A DNA stretch of 64,000 nt from Spirochaetia bacterium (GTDB lineage Bacteria; Spirochaetota; Leptospiria; Leptospirales; Leptonemataceae): the NCBI GenBank assembly GCA_021413825.1, contig JAIOPQ010000027.1, positions 1 to 64,000 on the forward strand. The letters are read 5' to 3'. This document shows, piece after piece, positions 1 to 9,532 of this stretch. The translations under genes were made by a program, and so were the position numbers. The number at the start of each line of letters is the position of its first letter. Within the stretch, counting starts at the first letter, position 1. The notes beneath the pieces are model-generated. The model made no database searches and was not told the DNA's origin. It was given only the letters and a program-made list of their open reading frames with translations.

Positions 1-635
1 TTCTGTGAACGGACCACGTTTTGGGTACACTTGTATTTTGGATGGCTTGTCTCTACAGCAAAGAACACGAATTCTTTGGTTTTCTGAACTTTTCCAAAAA
101 CGGAAACAAGCGCAGCCTCGTTTCCATTTCCTATGTAATACTTATCACCTCTGGCTAAAAATCCGTCCCCTTCAGGAATCAACATCATATCAGACGCAAT
201 CAGGTCAGCGCCGTGTTCTTTTTCAGAAAGACCGAATGCAAATATTCCGCCTCCCTTTAACAGCGCTGCGGTCTTCTTTTTTATTTCTTCGTTTGGACTC
301 ATCCAGATTGGACCAAGGCCTAGAATGCTCACCTGCCAGGCATACCAGTGCGAAAGGGAATAGAAACCGAGTAGCTCACTGTAGGCGGTGTTGCGCGCAG
401 AATCCCATCTGCATTTTGATGGATCACCGTACTCGACGGGAGTAAGAAAGGTATAGAACACCTCTTTTTCCTTCAAAAAGTCAAGATAGTCGCGATACCA
501 GACGCATTCATGATCTTCGTCCTTCATCGCACGCTTTCCTTTCTTTTCAAAGAACTGAACTGTGGCCTTAAAAATTTCGCGTGTTGGCGCATCGAACTGC
601 GCCCAGGTTTCTGTGACAGGATTGAGCAATTTCAT
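1..635 (-). CDS. Acyl-CoA dehydrogenase, N-terminal part (cut by window edge)
   Basis: The reading frame starts at an ATG at 635 and stays open to the left edge, giving the first 211 residues, beginning MKLLNPVTETWAQFD. The translation has the all-alpha N-terminal domain followed by FGLSEKEHGADL and a segment of the FAD/substrate-binding beta domain (GNGNEAALVSVFGK), as in acyl-CoA dehydrogenases that oxidise acyl-CoA to enoyl-CoA with FAD. The catalytic Glu and the C-terminal domain are outside the window. The family call is fairly secure; the substrate cannot be told. No strong ribosome site is visible before 635, and the frame is also open upstream into the end of the YgiQ gene without another usual start codon. 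Confidence 0.75.
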   Translation of the reverse strand, partial: MKLLNPVTETWAQFDAPTREIFKATVQFFEKKGKRAMKDEDHECVWYRDYLDFLKEKEVFYTFLTPVEYGDPSKCRWDSARNTAYSELLGFYSLSHWYAWQVSILGLGPIWMSPNEEIKKKTAALLKGGGIFAFGLSEKEHGADLIASDMMLIPEGDGFLARGDKYYIGNGNEAALVSVFGKVQKTKEFVFFAVETSHPKYKCTQNVVRSQ

Positions 636-696
636 TCGAGCAGCATCGGAACTGACTCCAATTCTCTCAAGGCAAATTGAAATCGCGCGATCGCTA

Positions 697-2922
697 TTAT
701 GCGCGGCCCGGTTTGTGTTTGCGCGCTGAAGGAACTACCGGCCCAGGTGGCAGGCCCGTGTGCTGCGTTCTGAAATTTGGAGATTTGGACCTGGATTCGG
801 ATTTGCGATGCGGTGTTCTATGTCCTTCTGATTCGCCAGTGCCACGCGGTTGCCAGGCCGGAACTAATTGATGCTTACCGCTTCCGATCAAGTCGCCCCG
901 CCCCATCTTGCGTAACGCTTCGCGTAGAATTGGCCAGTTGTTTGCATCATGATAGCGCAAGAATGCTTTGTGCAATCGGCGAACCGTCAGACCCCGTGGA
1001 ATGGGAACGTTCTCGCTGGTGCGCGTAACTTTGCGCAGCGGGTTCTTACCTGAGTGATACATTGCCGTAGCTGCAGCCATCGGTGATGGAAGAAACGCTT
1101 GAACCTGATCCGCTCGAAACCCGTTGGTCTTGAGCCATAAGGCAAGATTTAACATGTCCTGATCTGTTGTCCCGGGATGCGCGGCAATAAAGTACGGAAT
1201 CAAATATTGTTCTTTTCCCGCCTGTTTAGAATAGCGATCAAACAATTCCTTGAAGCGATCGTACGCGCCGATACCAGGTTTCATCATCTTTGAGAGTGGA
1301 CCTTCTTCCGTATGCTCAGGAGCAATCTTCAGGTAGCCGCCAACGTGATGCGTAGCCAGTTCTTTAATCCATTCTGGTGATTTAACCGCGATGTCGTAAC
1401 GAACCCCGGATGCTATGAGGATCTTTTTCACGCCCGGAATTTCACGCGCTTTGCGATAGAGATTCACAAGCGAGCTGTGATCCGTCTGCAAATTAGAACA
1501 AACATCAGGATACACACAGGATGGTCTTCTGCATGCTGCCTCGATTTCGCGCGATTTACACGCCAGGCGATACATGTTGGCCGTAGGTCCGCCTAGATCA
1601 GAAATATATCCTGTGAATGTTTTTGAAGTATCGCGAATCTTTTCGATTTCACGCAGTACGGATTTCTCAGATCGGTTTTGAATGATGCGACCTTCATGCT
1701 CCGTAATTGAACAGAATGTGCAACCGCCAAAGCAGCCACGCATGATAGTGACCGAATGCTGTATCATTTCAAATGCTGGAATTTTCTGATCACCGTAAAC
1801 CGGATGCGGAACTCTGGCGAACGGGAGTTCATAGATTCCATCCATTTCCGACGTTTGCAAAGGAATTGCTGGCGGATTCAGCCAGAGTTCACGCTCAGCG
1901 TGCTTTTGAACAAGGGCACGCGCATTTCCAGGATTAGTTTCCAGGTGCAATACCCGCGATGCATGTGCATACAGAATTGGATCGTCTTTGACAGCTTCAA
2001 AAGACGGAAGTCGTATAACGGTAAGATCGCGGCTTATTTTGGGCGGGTGCTGATAGGACTGCGCGGAAATTTCTGCAACGTGCTCTGGATTTTTTCCAGC
2101 TTGCTCGCCACTTTGCAAACTTGCCTGGTTCGGTTCTGAATCCGATTTCCCGGGGACGTATAGATACGGATTTGCTTTGGTTGGAGGTGTGGTCCCAGGT
2201 TCGTCAATACTGGTTGAGTCAATCACTGTGAATTCTTCGGGAACGTTGCTCCTTAGAAACGCAGTACCACGAATATCAGTTAACTGATCCGGCGTTTCGC
2301 CGCGACTTAAACGATGCGCGATCTCGACTATTTGCCGTTCTCCGTTTCCAAATACCAGGATGTCCGCTTTGGAATCCATCAAGACCGACCTTCTAACAAG
2401 ATCAGACCAGTAGTCATAGTGGGCTATGCGACGTAGACTCGCCTCAATTCCGCCAATCACTACAGGAACACCCTTGAAGGCTTCCTGGCAGCGCTGTGAA
2501 TATACAAGTACGCTGCGATCCGGGCGCTTACCCGCTTCACCGCCAGGAGTGTATGCATCATCTGAGCGGATTTTCCGGTCTGAAGTATACCGGTTCACCA
2601 TTGAATCCATATTCCCGGCACTCACACCAAAGAATAGATTGGGTTTACCTAGTTTCTTGAATTCATTTGCAGATGTCCATGCAGGTTGTGAAATAATGCC
2701 GACCCGAAATCCCTGGGCTTCAAGCAATCGACCCACGATTGCCATGCCAAAACTTGCATGGTCAACGTAGGCATCACCGGTAACTAAAATTATGTCACAG
2801 GAATCCCAGCCAAGTTGGTCCATCTCTTCCTTGCTCATGGGCAGAAATGGCGCCGGCCCGAACCGATGGGCCCAGAACTTGCGGTAAGAAAATAGTTCTG
2901 TGGTCGCGGACATAGTGTTCAT
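697..2922 (-). CDS. ygiQ: YgiQ family radical SAM protein
   Basis: A 741-residue protein with the YgiQ architecture: an N-terminal domain ([13 protein letters not shown], near residue 50), a radical-SAM core carrying the iron-sulfur motif CFGGCTFC near residue 395, and a basic, low-complexity C-terminal tail ([12 protein letters not shown]) that looks disordered. The CxxxCxxC motif is intact, so SAM cleavage chemistry is expected; the physiological substrate of YgiQ proteins is not established. The start is ATG at 2922; a second ATG three codons in is equally possible. The gene ends 61 bases before the acyl-CoA dehydrogenase start on the same strand. Confidence 0.88.
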   Translation of the reverse strand: MNTMSATTELFSYRKFWAHRFGPAPFLPMSKEEMDQLGWDSCDIILVTGDAYVDHASFGMAIVGRLLEAQGFRVGIISQPAWTSANEFKKLGKPNLFFGVSAGNMDSMVNRYTSDRKIRSDDAYTPGGEAGKRPDRSVLVYSQRCQEAFKGVPVVIGGIEASLRRIAHYDYWSDLVRRSVLMDSKADILVFGNGERQIVEIAHRLSRGETPDQLTDIRGTAFLRSNVPEEFTVIDSTSIDEPGTTPPTKANPYLYVPGKSDSEPNQASLQSGEQAGKNPEHVAEISAQSYQHPPKISRDLTVIRLPSFEAVKDDPILYAHASRVLHLETNPGNARALVQKHAERELWLNPPAIPLQTSEMDGIYELPFARVPHPVYGDQKIPAFEMIQHSVTIMRGCFGGCTFCSITEHEGRIIQNRSEKSVLREIEKIRDTSKTFTGYISDLGGPTANMYRLACKSREIEAACRRPSCVYPDVCSNLQTDHSSLVNLYRKAREIPGVKKILIASGVRYDIAVKSPEWIKELATHHVGGYLKIAPEHTEEGPLSKMMKPGIGAYDRFKELFDRYSKQAGKEQYLIPYFIAAHPGTTDQDMLNLALWLKTNGFRADQVQAFLPSPMAAATAMYHSGKNPLRKVTRTSENVPIPRGLTVRRLHKAFLRYHDANNWPILREALRKMGRGDLIGSGKHQLVPAWQPRGTGESEGHRTPHRKSESRSKSPNFRTQHTGLPPGPVVPSARKHKPGRA

Positions 2923-3001
2923 TCCAATATAATTGAACCTCTTGTATGGGCAAGCACGCTTGCAGGCTCATTCCAATTCATAAAACGGTCGAAACTATGA
3001 T

Positions 3002-3376
3002 ATGCGAACCATCCACTGCTCAAGCTTAGCTGTTTTAATCGCGCCAGTAGTTTTCCTGTCCTCCTGTGTGATGCAGGATGTACGCCTCCCAGGGCCCATT
3101 GCATCTGATGCTCACTATGAGTTTACTACAGAGGATTTCAAAATCATTGGCACAGTAGAGGCAGAGGGTGAAATCAAGACCGTTCTGGGCGTGGCTCAAT
3201 GGGGTGGAAACGGATACAGTGAACTCTACGACAAAGCAAAGAAGCTAGGCGGAGACGAACTGATGAACTATGTGTTCGAAATTCAGAGCTATAGCATTTT
3301 AAGTTTTGTTTACAACAAAGCCACCTGGAAGGCTCGGGCTACGGCGATTCAGTTCAGCCCGCGTGCCAGGAAATAG
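3002..3376 (+). CDS. Small putative lipoprotein, TRL-like
   Basis: A 124-residue protein with a lipoprotein signal: basic start MRTIHCSS, a hydrophobic stretch, and the lipobox-like FLSSC, with Cys near residue 22. The mature part contains GTVEAEG, a Gly-rich turn (GVAQWGGNGYSELYDKA) and a beta-rich end, which loosely resembles TRL-like lipoproteins of unknown role. It is divergent from the YgiQ gene and convergent with the next one, 17 bases away. No specific function can be assigned. Confidence 0.6.
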   Translation: MRTIHCSSLAVLIAPVVFLSSCVMQDVRLPGPIASDAHYEFTTEDFKIIGTVEAEGEIKTVLGVAQWGGNGYSELYDKAKKLGGDELMNYVFEIQSYSILSFVYNKATWKARATAIQFSPRARK

Positions 3377-3393
3377 ATTCCGGATTGATTTAG

Positions 3394-4182
3394 TTATAGA
3401 AACTTTTGAAAGTTACCAGGGAGTTTCTTTTTTCCAGCAATCTTCGCAATGGAACGATAGCCGGCAATTACATCACTGTTATTCGCTTTCGAGGCGCTTT
3501 GAGCTATGTCATTGATCTGCGATTGATATTCAGTGCCTGCAAGCAGCAGCAAGTATACCAATGCATTGTGAAATTTAAGGTCCGCTCCCTCGCTTTCCGG
3601 AAAGGTTTCGAGTGTCTGACTTGCACGCTTCATTAGAAGCTTCTCTTTTGCAAGTACTGCGAAGACTTTCTCTTTGAACTGAGTCGTAGACTTGAATTTT
3701 GAAACCGCCAGGGGTACGCGTAGTGCGGTTCGCATATCACGCAGCTTGTCTATAGCATTTGGATAAGCCCGGGCGGCTTGAATTGCGTCATTCTTGTCTG
3801 AAATTGCAAATACAAAGTATACTTCCAGCGCGCTCAAATGCACAGTCTCATCAGGACGGGGTTTGATAGATAAAGCCTTGGGGAAGGCCTTTGCAAGCGC
3901 CGGTAATAATGCATCATCAATGGAGGCTAGCGGCTGAATTATGCCGCGTGCCCTCAGAATTTCGAAGAATACTGCTTCCGAAATACTGGGAGATGCATCT
4001 TTAAGTTTGGCAAGGTGCTTTGTTCCCATTTCCACGAGACCTATCTGCGCCATTTCGCGCACGTCACCGTCATTGGGCGATTTCCGCAGCTCGTCTTTGA
4101 CGAACGCTTCAAGGGATTTCCGCGGCACCTTACGGGTCCATTCAGCGGCCAGCCGTTGAAAAATGTCCTCTGTACGGACCAT
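3394..4182 (-). CDS. Conserved hypothetical protein, helical
   Basis: A 262-residue protein from an ATG at 4182. It is rich in Ala, Lys and Leu with alternating charged and hydrophobic residues, suggesting an all-helical fold, and has no signal peptide or membrane segment, so it is probably cytoplasmic. The C-terminus is strongly basic (IAGKKKLPGNFQKFL). I do not recognise a family. It may be the last gene of the unit that begins at 5923, separated by 62 bases from the CheX-like gene. Confidence 0.6.
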   Translation of the reverse strand: MVRTEDIFQRLAAEWTRKVPRKSLEAFVKDELRKSPNDGDVREMAQIGLVEMGTKHLAKLKDASPSISEAVFFEILRARGIIQPLASIDDALLPALAKAFPKALSIKPRPDETVHLSALEVYFVFAISDKNDAIQAARAYPNAIDKLRDMRTALRVPLAVSKFKSTTQFKEKVFAVLAKEKLLMKRASQTLETFPESEGADLKFHNALVYLLLLAGTEYQSQINDIAQSASKANNSDVIAGYRSIAKIAGKKKLPGNFQKFL

Positions 4183-4244
4183 ATTTCAATGTCGACCGGA
4201 GCACAGGGCGAATGCAGGCACCATCCTTTTTTTGCCCATGCGGC

Positions 4245-4745
4245 TTAGAATTTCTTTAAGACAAGGACCAGGGTAGCCCGACCCAGGTAGAGCTTGAGCC
4301 TGCGATCACGCAGGAAAAATATCAAAATGTACTCCCTGTATTGATTCAGGTCGATCGGCACCATCTTGTGGTTCAGGCTTTCCGGAGGTTCCAGCTCAAG
4401 ATCGTATCCGCCGTCCCGGAGCTCATTTAGAATCACCGACGCAATCTGGTTCGAGAACTCGAGTAGAACCGAATCGGCCATGCCTTTCTGACCCGGATCG
4501 ATCTGGAATCTATCCGCAATCCTGGGCAGGAGTTTCATCTTGGTATAGCCGTCCATACAGAGGTAAATGGTTCCATGGATCTGGCCGTTAAACCCAATCG
4601 CTGAACAGCTTTCAAAGCACAGGCCTTCATTGCGCGAAGGGCCATAAGCCTCTTTCTCAGCACTGACGTAGAGCGACGCTTTCATGTGTTCAGAAAAGGA
4701 ACGCGCCAGGGTCAGCACGATCTTCTCGTCTAATAATGGATCCAT
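4245..4745 (-). CDS. CheX-like phosphatase-family protein
   Basis: A 166-residue protein starting at the ATG at 4745, which overlaps the stop of the upstream gene as TGATG; a TTG one codon earlier is also possible. The segment LLEFSNQIASVILNEL has the E-x-x-N pattern of the CheC/CheX family active helix, which in CheX removes phosphate from CheY-P. The first half (GFNGQIHGTIYLCMDG) fits the CheX beta strand that contributes a glycine-rich turn. The tight coupling to a membrane sensor-like protein suggests it acts in a signalling unit outside the flagellar clusters. Divergence from classical CheX makes phosphatase activity an inference. Confidence 0.62.
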   Translation of the reverse strand: MDPLLDEKIVLTLARSFSEHMKASLYVSAEKEAYGPSRNEGLCFESCSAIGFNGQIHGTIYLCMDGYTKMKLLPRIADRFQIDPGQKGMADSVLLEFSNQIASVILNELRDGGYDLELEPPESLNHKMVPIDLNQYREYILIFFLRDRRLKLYLGRATLVLVLKKF

Positions 4746-5923
4746 CAAGCAGCCCGAGAAGTTAGAATTCTATAGTGATTTGGACCAGCTCGCCTCGCAT
4801 CTTCGAGTGCAGCATAGGCGCGGCGAAGTACGCGTTCTGCTTGCTCTCCGCCAGCGCAGGTTGCAATTCCAGCAATTACAGTGTGCTTTTCCCGAACCAG
4901 TTCGCGAAATTCCTGATCCAGTGTCGATTCAGTCTTGATTGGACCAAGCAAGAACATCAGTCCGTTGTCGTGATATACTTTGTCCTGGAAACGTCCAGGC
5001 TGAACTGCTGGTGCCACATCAATTGCGGATAACGCGAACGAAGCGGTTCCTTGAGCACAGAGTAAGCCCAGATCTTCGCGGAGCTGAATTCCATCGTTCA
5101 TCAACGGTCGATTGTGAAGATGTCTGATCTGATGATAGAGTATTACTGAGAATTGCCTGGTTTCATCGAAAATTCGCTCGATTGCATCTCGGTTAAAAAG
5201 CGACGACGATTCATTTTTAATCAACAGATAGCCGGCCAGTTCTGTAGGGGATTGCAGCGGAAAAGCAACCTGATGCGCATCTTCATCCAGGACTACACGA
5301 TTGGCCCCAAGTTTTTCAAGGGCAGACTCGCCTACGTTCCCGGCCGTGAACTCAGCTACGGATTTGCCGGAAACGAAAATGCTACCGGAAAGATGAATGC
5401 AAGGATTGTAGCGATTTAGATCGTCGCGCAGAAAAATTGAAATCGAGTCCGCATGAGTTTTGCCGGAAACACGCAAGGCAAATCTTCTGAGTAAGTCATC
5501 CAGACTCGCAGGAAAGTCCATTGCGTCACGCAGTTCAGGCGAAACCGGCTGGTTGAAAAATCCTGGGTTCAAGCGTTGCGCATCTTCAAACGAAATCGTA
5601 CGAAGATCCGGTGCAGGCCCGGCCGACGGCATGGATTGAATTTCCGGTATTTGATCAGAATGTGTGGACCACGAATGTTGTAGATCGTCTGAATGCGAAA
5701 CTTCTTCCTCATCACCTCTAGATTGAAAGCGATCGATCACATACCACATGACTACAAGGGCAGCGCCGCATATCAGAAGCAGAATCGCTCCGGCAGCAAA
5801 CCAGTCTACTTTGACACCTGTGATATTCAGGACGGATGAATCCTTCCAATCAAACGCAAGGCGACCCATGATCTCGCCGAGCTGGCCGGCAATCGCCTGG
5901 ATTTTCTGGAAAATGGAGGGCAT
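4745..5923 (-). CDS. Membrane-anchored GAF-like protein with a degenerate GGDEF domain
   Basis: A 392-residue protein with one membrane segment at about residues 41-63, an acidic linker, a GAF-like region at roughly 115-265 (FPASLDDLLRRFALRV then VAFPLQSPTELAGYLLI), and a C-terminal part that resembles a decayed diguanylate cyclase domain. The tail AYAALEDARRAGPNHYRI matches the usual end of GGDEF domains, but the place of the signature motif reads YHDNGLMFLL, so the catalytic GG(D/E)EF residues are missing. It is therefore unlikely to make cyclic di-GMP and may be a ligand-sensing or scaffold protein. It is translationally coupled to the CheX-like gene. The GAF call is moderate, the degenerate GGDEF call a reading of pattern. 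Confidence 0.6.
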   Translation of the reverse strand: MPSIFQKIQAIAGQLGEIMGRLAFDWKDSSVLNITGVKVDWFAAGAILLLICGAALVVMWYVIDRFQSRGDEEEVSHSDDLQHSWSTHSDQIPEIQSMPSAGPAPDLRTISFEDAQRLNPGFFNQPVSPELRDAMDFPASLDDLLRRFALRVSGKTHADSISIFLRDDLNRYNPCIHLSGSIFVSGKSVAEFTAGNVGESALEKLGANRVVLDEDAHQVAFPLQSPTELAGYLLIKNESSSLFNRDAIERIFDETRQFSVILYHQIRHLHNRPLMNDGIQLREDLGLLCAQGTASFALSAIDVAPAVQPGRFQDKVYHDNGLMFLLGPIKTESTLDQEFRELVREKHTVIAGIATCAGGEQAERVLRRAYAALEDARRAGPNHYRILTSRAA

Positions 5924-5967
5924 TGGTTCTATTAACGGAGAAAATACCCGTAAGTTTTAGTCGAATT

Positions 5968-7401
5968 TCAGGGTGCCCAGCCGCCACCCAGTGCTTTGTA
6001 AAGCGCAACCAGATCGATCATGAGGTCGCGTTCGCTTGCGGCCAGGCTGGTTTCTGCCGAATGCAAGGCCGTTTGTGCCGATCCAAGAGTAAGAAAGTCC
6101 GCTTTCCCGGCCAGATAGAGCTTGTTTGCGAGCTCGACGGCCCTTCGATTTTTTTCAACTGCGATCTGCAGGTATTTCTGATGTTCCTTTTCGTTCGCGT
6201 AGGCCACAAGCGACGTTTCAACTTCTCCAAACGCAACAAGTACTGTCTTTTCGTACCCAATCAGTGCCTGATCTTGAATGGCTTCTGATGCTTCTACGTT
6301 CCAGCGAATCTTAGCAATGTCGAATAACGGCATGCTAATCGATGGACCAAACGACCAGAACATATTCTGCGGATGACCTATGCGCTTGTAGTCAGAACTG
6401 GTGTATCCGGCACTACCTGTAAGCGCGAACTTTGGAAAATAATCTCCTTTGGCCACGCCAACGCGCGCTGTTGCAGCGTGAATCTGTGCTTCACTGCGCC
6501 GAATATCCGGCCTGCGTTGCAATAGATCCGATGGCAGTCCAATTGGAACGTCTGGAGGAAGGACGGTTGCAGCGGGTTCCGTCGCAAGCGATTCCATCAA
6601 CGGACCGGCATCCTTACCTATTAATAGCGAGAGGCTATTGGACGCGTTTACAAGGGCCGATTCAATTTGTGGGATTTGCGATCTGGTTGAAGCGACCTGT
6701 GCCTCTGCATTTGAAATATCAAGACCGTTTGTATAACCAGCTTTGTAGCGCTTTTCAATGATTTCAGTAGTTTTAGTCTGAGTTTCAAGATTTCTCCTGG
6801 CAATCTCAAGCTGCCTCTGAAACCCGCGATAGTTCGCGTATGCCGTTGCAATGTCTGCAACCAGAGTCACCTGAACGCCGCGGGCGTCTTCAATACTTGC
6901 ATCGATTTCCGCGTCCGATGCCTCAACGTTTCTGCGCAGCCGACCCCAGATGTCTAATTCCCATGAAGTCTCAAGTCCAGCCTTGAATTGATTTGAAGCG
7001 GTCTTCACCGAACCACTCGAAGCGGTTGCGGCCGGTGAATGACTGCGCGTATAGGTACCGTTTGCGTCGAGCGATGGCCAGAGGCCGGTTGCAACAACAC
7101 CACGACTTGCGCGAGCTTCACGAATCTTTGCAATTGCCAGACGAATATCTGGGCTGGATGTGAGTGCCTTTTCAATCATCGAAGAAAGCAGTGGATCTTT
7201 GAATTCCTTCCACCACGCGGAAATGTCACCTCCGTTTACAGAAATCCCACTTTGCTGTGCGCCGCGCCATGCCGTTGGAGTTTGTGGATTTGAACGATTA
7301 TAATCCGGACCAACTGCACAACCAGTGCTCATTGCCAGGAACGCGAGAAACAGTACTCGCACACTCTGCCCCTTCCGTAAAAATAAACGCTCTAGGTACA
7401 C
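5968..7401 (-). CDS. Outer-membrane efflux lipoprotein, NodT/TolC family
   Basis: A 477-residue RND/MacAB-type outer-membrane factor. It has a lipoprotein signal ending in FLAMSTGCAVGPDY, the typical start of this family, then two OEP repeats with the long helices that form the periplasmic tunnel (ARASRGVVATGLWPSLDANG; SLLIGKDAGPLMESL; DLLQRRPDIRRSEAQIHAATARVGVAKGDYFPKF is split over the centre). The start appears to be GTG at 7401, nine bases after the macB stop, with AGG upstream; an in-frame GTG a few codons later is possible. It is the last gene of the macA-macB operon and is expected to complete a tripartite exporter. Confidence 0.88.
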   Translation of the reverse strand: MYLERLFLRKGQSVRVLFLAFLAMSTGCAVGPDYNRSNPQTPTAWRGAQQSGISVNGGDISAWWKEFKDPLLSSMIEKALTSSPDIRLAIAKIREARASRGVVATGLWPSLDANGTYTRSHSPAATASSGSVKTASNQFKAGLETSWELDIWGRLRRNVEASDAEIDASIEDARGVQVTLVADIATAYANYRGFQRQLEIARRNLETQTKTTEIIEKRYKAGYTNGLDISNAEAQVASTRSQIPQIESALVNASNSLSLLIGKDAGPLMESLATEPAATVLPPDVPIGLPSDLLQRRPDIRRSEAQIHAATARVGVAKGDYFPKFALTGSAGYTSSDYKRIGHPQNMFWSFGPSISMPLFDIAKIRWNVEASEAIQDQALIGYEKTVLVAFGEVETSLVAYANEKEHQKYLQIAVEKNRRAVELANKLYLAGKADFLTLGSAQTALHSAETSLAASERDLMIDLVALYKALGGGWAP

Positions 7402-7410
7402 GTCGCTAGC

Positions 7411-9522
7411 CTATTCATACCTGAGTGCAGTAATCGGATCAAGGCGTGATGCTTTCCATGCTGGATAGTAACCAAATATGATCCCAACGCTCGCGGAAAC
7501 GGCGAATGCCGCAATGATTGCGGCGGGTGAAACTTCAGTTGGCCAGCGCAGAATCCAGCTAACTAGAATGGCCGTTAAGCGACCAATCAAAATACCAACG
7601 GCACCTCCCAGGAAACAAAGTAGAATCGCTTCAGTCAAAAATTGTTGCAGAATTCGCTTCGGGGGAGCACCCACAGCCATTCTCAGCCCAATTTCTCTAG
7701 TTCTTTCTGTTACAGAAACTAGCATGATATTCATGATTCCAACGCCACCGACTACCAATGAAATAAGTGCAACAACAAGCAGCAAGTTTGTCATCATAGT
7801 TGTGGTAGATGAAAGTGCTTTTGTAACCTCAGTCATGTCGCGAATGCTAAAATCGTCAGGTTCACCTGGCTGAAGGCGGTGCCTTTCGCGCAGAACGTTT
7901 GTAATCTGCGCAATTGCTTGCGGCATAGCCTCAGTACTTGTTGAGACGGCGAGAATCTGATCAATATTCACAAAACGCACCGGCATAGGATTGTTCGCAA
8001 TCTGAGTTTCTGATCTAGCGGGATACATGGCCGTTGTTCCGGGATACACTTTGTTGAGCGTATTAACACTTGAAGTGGCCGTGGATGCGGAGCTCTGATT
8101 TGTGTTGCTTAAAGATGCGGCACTGACTCTAAACTTAATTGCAGTCCATGGCGCGAGTACTATATCATCCTGGTCCATGCCCATCATATTAGCACCCTTG
8201 CGGCTGAGTACGCCGCGAACTTGAAACGGAACGTTATTTAGCCTGATTTCTTTTCCCACAGGATTTTGATCACCGAACAACTCTTTCACTACGCGCTGAC
8301 CCAGAACCAGTACCTTGTTTGCATTTCTAACGTCGCGATCTGAAAACATTTCTCCCTGCGACATACTCCATTCACGAATGGCAAGAAATGCCGGGGTTGT
8401 TCCAAATATACTCGAGGGTACCCAGTTCTTATTCCCAAATACTACCTGTGTGCGTGAACGCACAATAGGAGCTGCAGCACGAACCGCAGGACACTGATTA
8501 CTCACTGCAATAACATCATCTGGAGTAAGCGTCATGACACTTCCGGATCCAAATGAAACGCCGCCACTTGCTGCACTTCCAGGAAATACCGTCAGGTTGT
8601 TTGCGCCCATGCTGGCAACAGTGCGCTGGATGGACTTTGCAGACCCGTTTCCAATTTCCATCATCGCGATTACAGACGCGATTCCAATAATAATTCCAAG
8701 GGCTGTCAGAGCGGCACGCAGCGTATTTCTACGCAGGCCAATCAATGACGTGCGAATCGTTTCAACAAGTTGCGTCATGAATCCTGAAGATCGAGCCTGC
8801 GGAGGCTCCGCGTTCTGAACAGAAGCCGGGGGTAAGCGGACTTCATCAGCCTCAACTCTGCCATCGCGTATGCGAATGATGCGGCGAGCGTGCCTTGCTA
8901 CGTTTTCATCATGCGTGACTAGAATGATTGTCACACCTTCCTCCTGATTCAAGGTCTCAAGCAATGCGAGAACCTCTTCGCTTGTTTTTGAATCCAGATT
9001 TCCGGTGGGCTCATCAGCAAAAATCAATGGCGGACGATTCATGAGCGACCTGGCGATTGCGACTCGCTGCTGTTGTCCGCCGGATAATCGCGATGGCTCG
9101 TGGTCCATTCGATTTGAAAGTCCTACACGATCCAGCAGTGCGACGGCTCGCCTGCGCGCTTCATCCCCGGACATCTTTTCAGTCGAGTACGTAAGCGGCA
9201 TCAATAGATTATCAAGCGCAGTAGTACGCGCGAGCAAGTTGAAGTTCTGAAAAATAAATCCTATCTTCATGCTGCGCAGTCGAGCACGCGCTTCGAGATT
9301 CATCGCGCCAACGTCTTCTGAATCGAGCCAATAGTGACCGCCAGTCGCAGAATCAAGACAACCCAGCAAATTCATGAGAGTAGTTTTCCCGGATCCTGAA
9401 GGACCCATGAGAGCTACAAATTCACCGCGACCGATTTTAAGCGTAATTTCGTCGAGAACTGGAGTTTTAATATCTCCGGTTAGATAATACTTTGAAATGC
9501 CCTGCAGCTCAATTAATTCCAC
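7411..9522 (-). CDS. macB: MacB-type ABC transporter, fused ATPase and permease
   Basis: A 703-residue protein with the MacB layout: an N-terminal ATPase with Walker A GPSGSGKTT near residue 40, signature LSGGQQQR near 145 and Walker B LIFADEPTGNLDS, then a membrane helix near 265-290, a large periplasmic MacB domain, and three C-terminal FtsX-type helices (LLLVVALISLVVGGVGIMNIM onward, ending DPITALRYE). MacB uses ATP cycles to drive periplasmic substrates (macrolides, toxins, lipids, siderophores in different bacteria) through a TolC-like tunnel. The start is GTG at 9522, ten bases after the macA stop, with GAG upstream. Substrate unknown here. Confidence 0.9.
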   Translation of the reverse strand: MELIELQGISKYYLTGDIKTPVLDEITLKIGRGEFVALMGPSGSGKTTLMNLLGCLDSATGGHYWLDSEDVGAMNLEARARLRSMKIGFIFQNFNLLARTTALDNLLMPLTYSTEKMSGDEARRRAVALLDRVGLSNRMDHEPSRLSGGQQQRVAIARSLMNRPPLIFADEPTGNLDSKTSEEVLALLETLNQEEGVTIILVTHDENVARHARRIIRIRDGRVEADEVRLPPASVQNAEPPQARSSGFMTQLVETIRTSLIGLRRNTLRAALTALGIIIGIASVIAMMEIGNGSAKSIQRTVASMGANNLTVFPGSAASGGVSFGSGSVMTLTPDDVIAVSNQCPAVRAAAPIVRSRTQVVFGNKNWVPSSIFGTTPAFLAIREWSMSQGEMFSDRDVRNANKVLVLGQRVVKELFGDQNPVGKEIRLNNVPFQVRGVLSRKGANMMGMDQDDIVLAPWTAIKFRVSAASLSNTNQSSASTATSSVNTLNKVYPGTTAMYPARSETQIANNPMPVRFVNIDQILAVSTSTEAMPQAIAQITNVLRERHRLQPGEPDDFSIRDMTEVTKALSSTTTMMTNLLLVVALISLVVGGVGIMNIMLVSVTERTREIGLRMAVGAPPKRILQQFLTEAILLCFLGGAVGILIGRLTAILVSWILRWPTEVSPAAIIAAFAVSASVGIIFGYYPAWKASRLDPITALRYE

Positions 9523-9532
9523 AGGTTGGCTC

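Noticed and set aside
5..445. Plus-strand frame of 146 codons at the left edge
   Set aside because: It is the shadow of the minus-strand acyl-CoA dehydrogenase frame, which shows clear family sequence; the plus-strand translation has no recognisable features.
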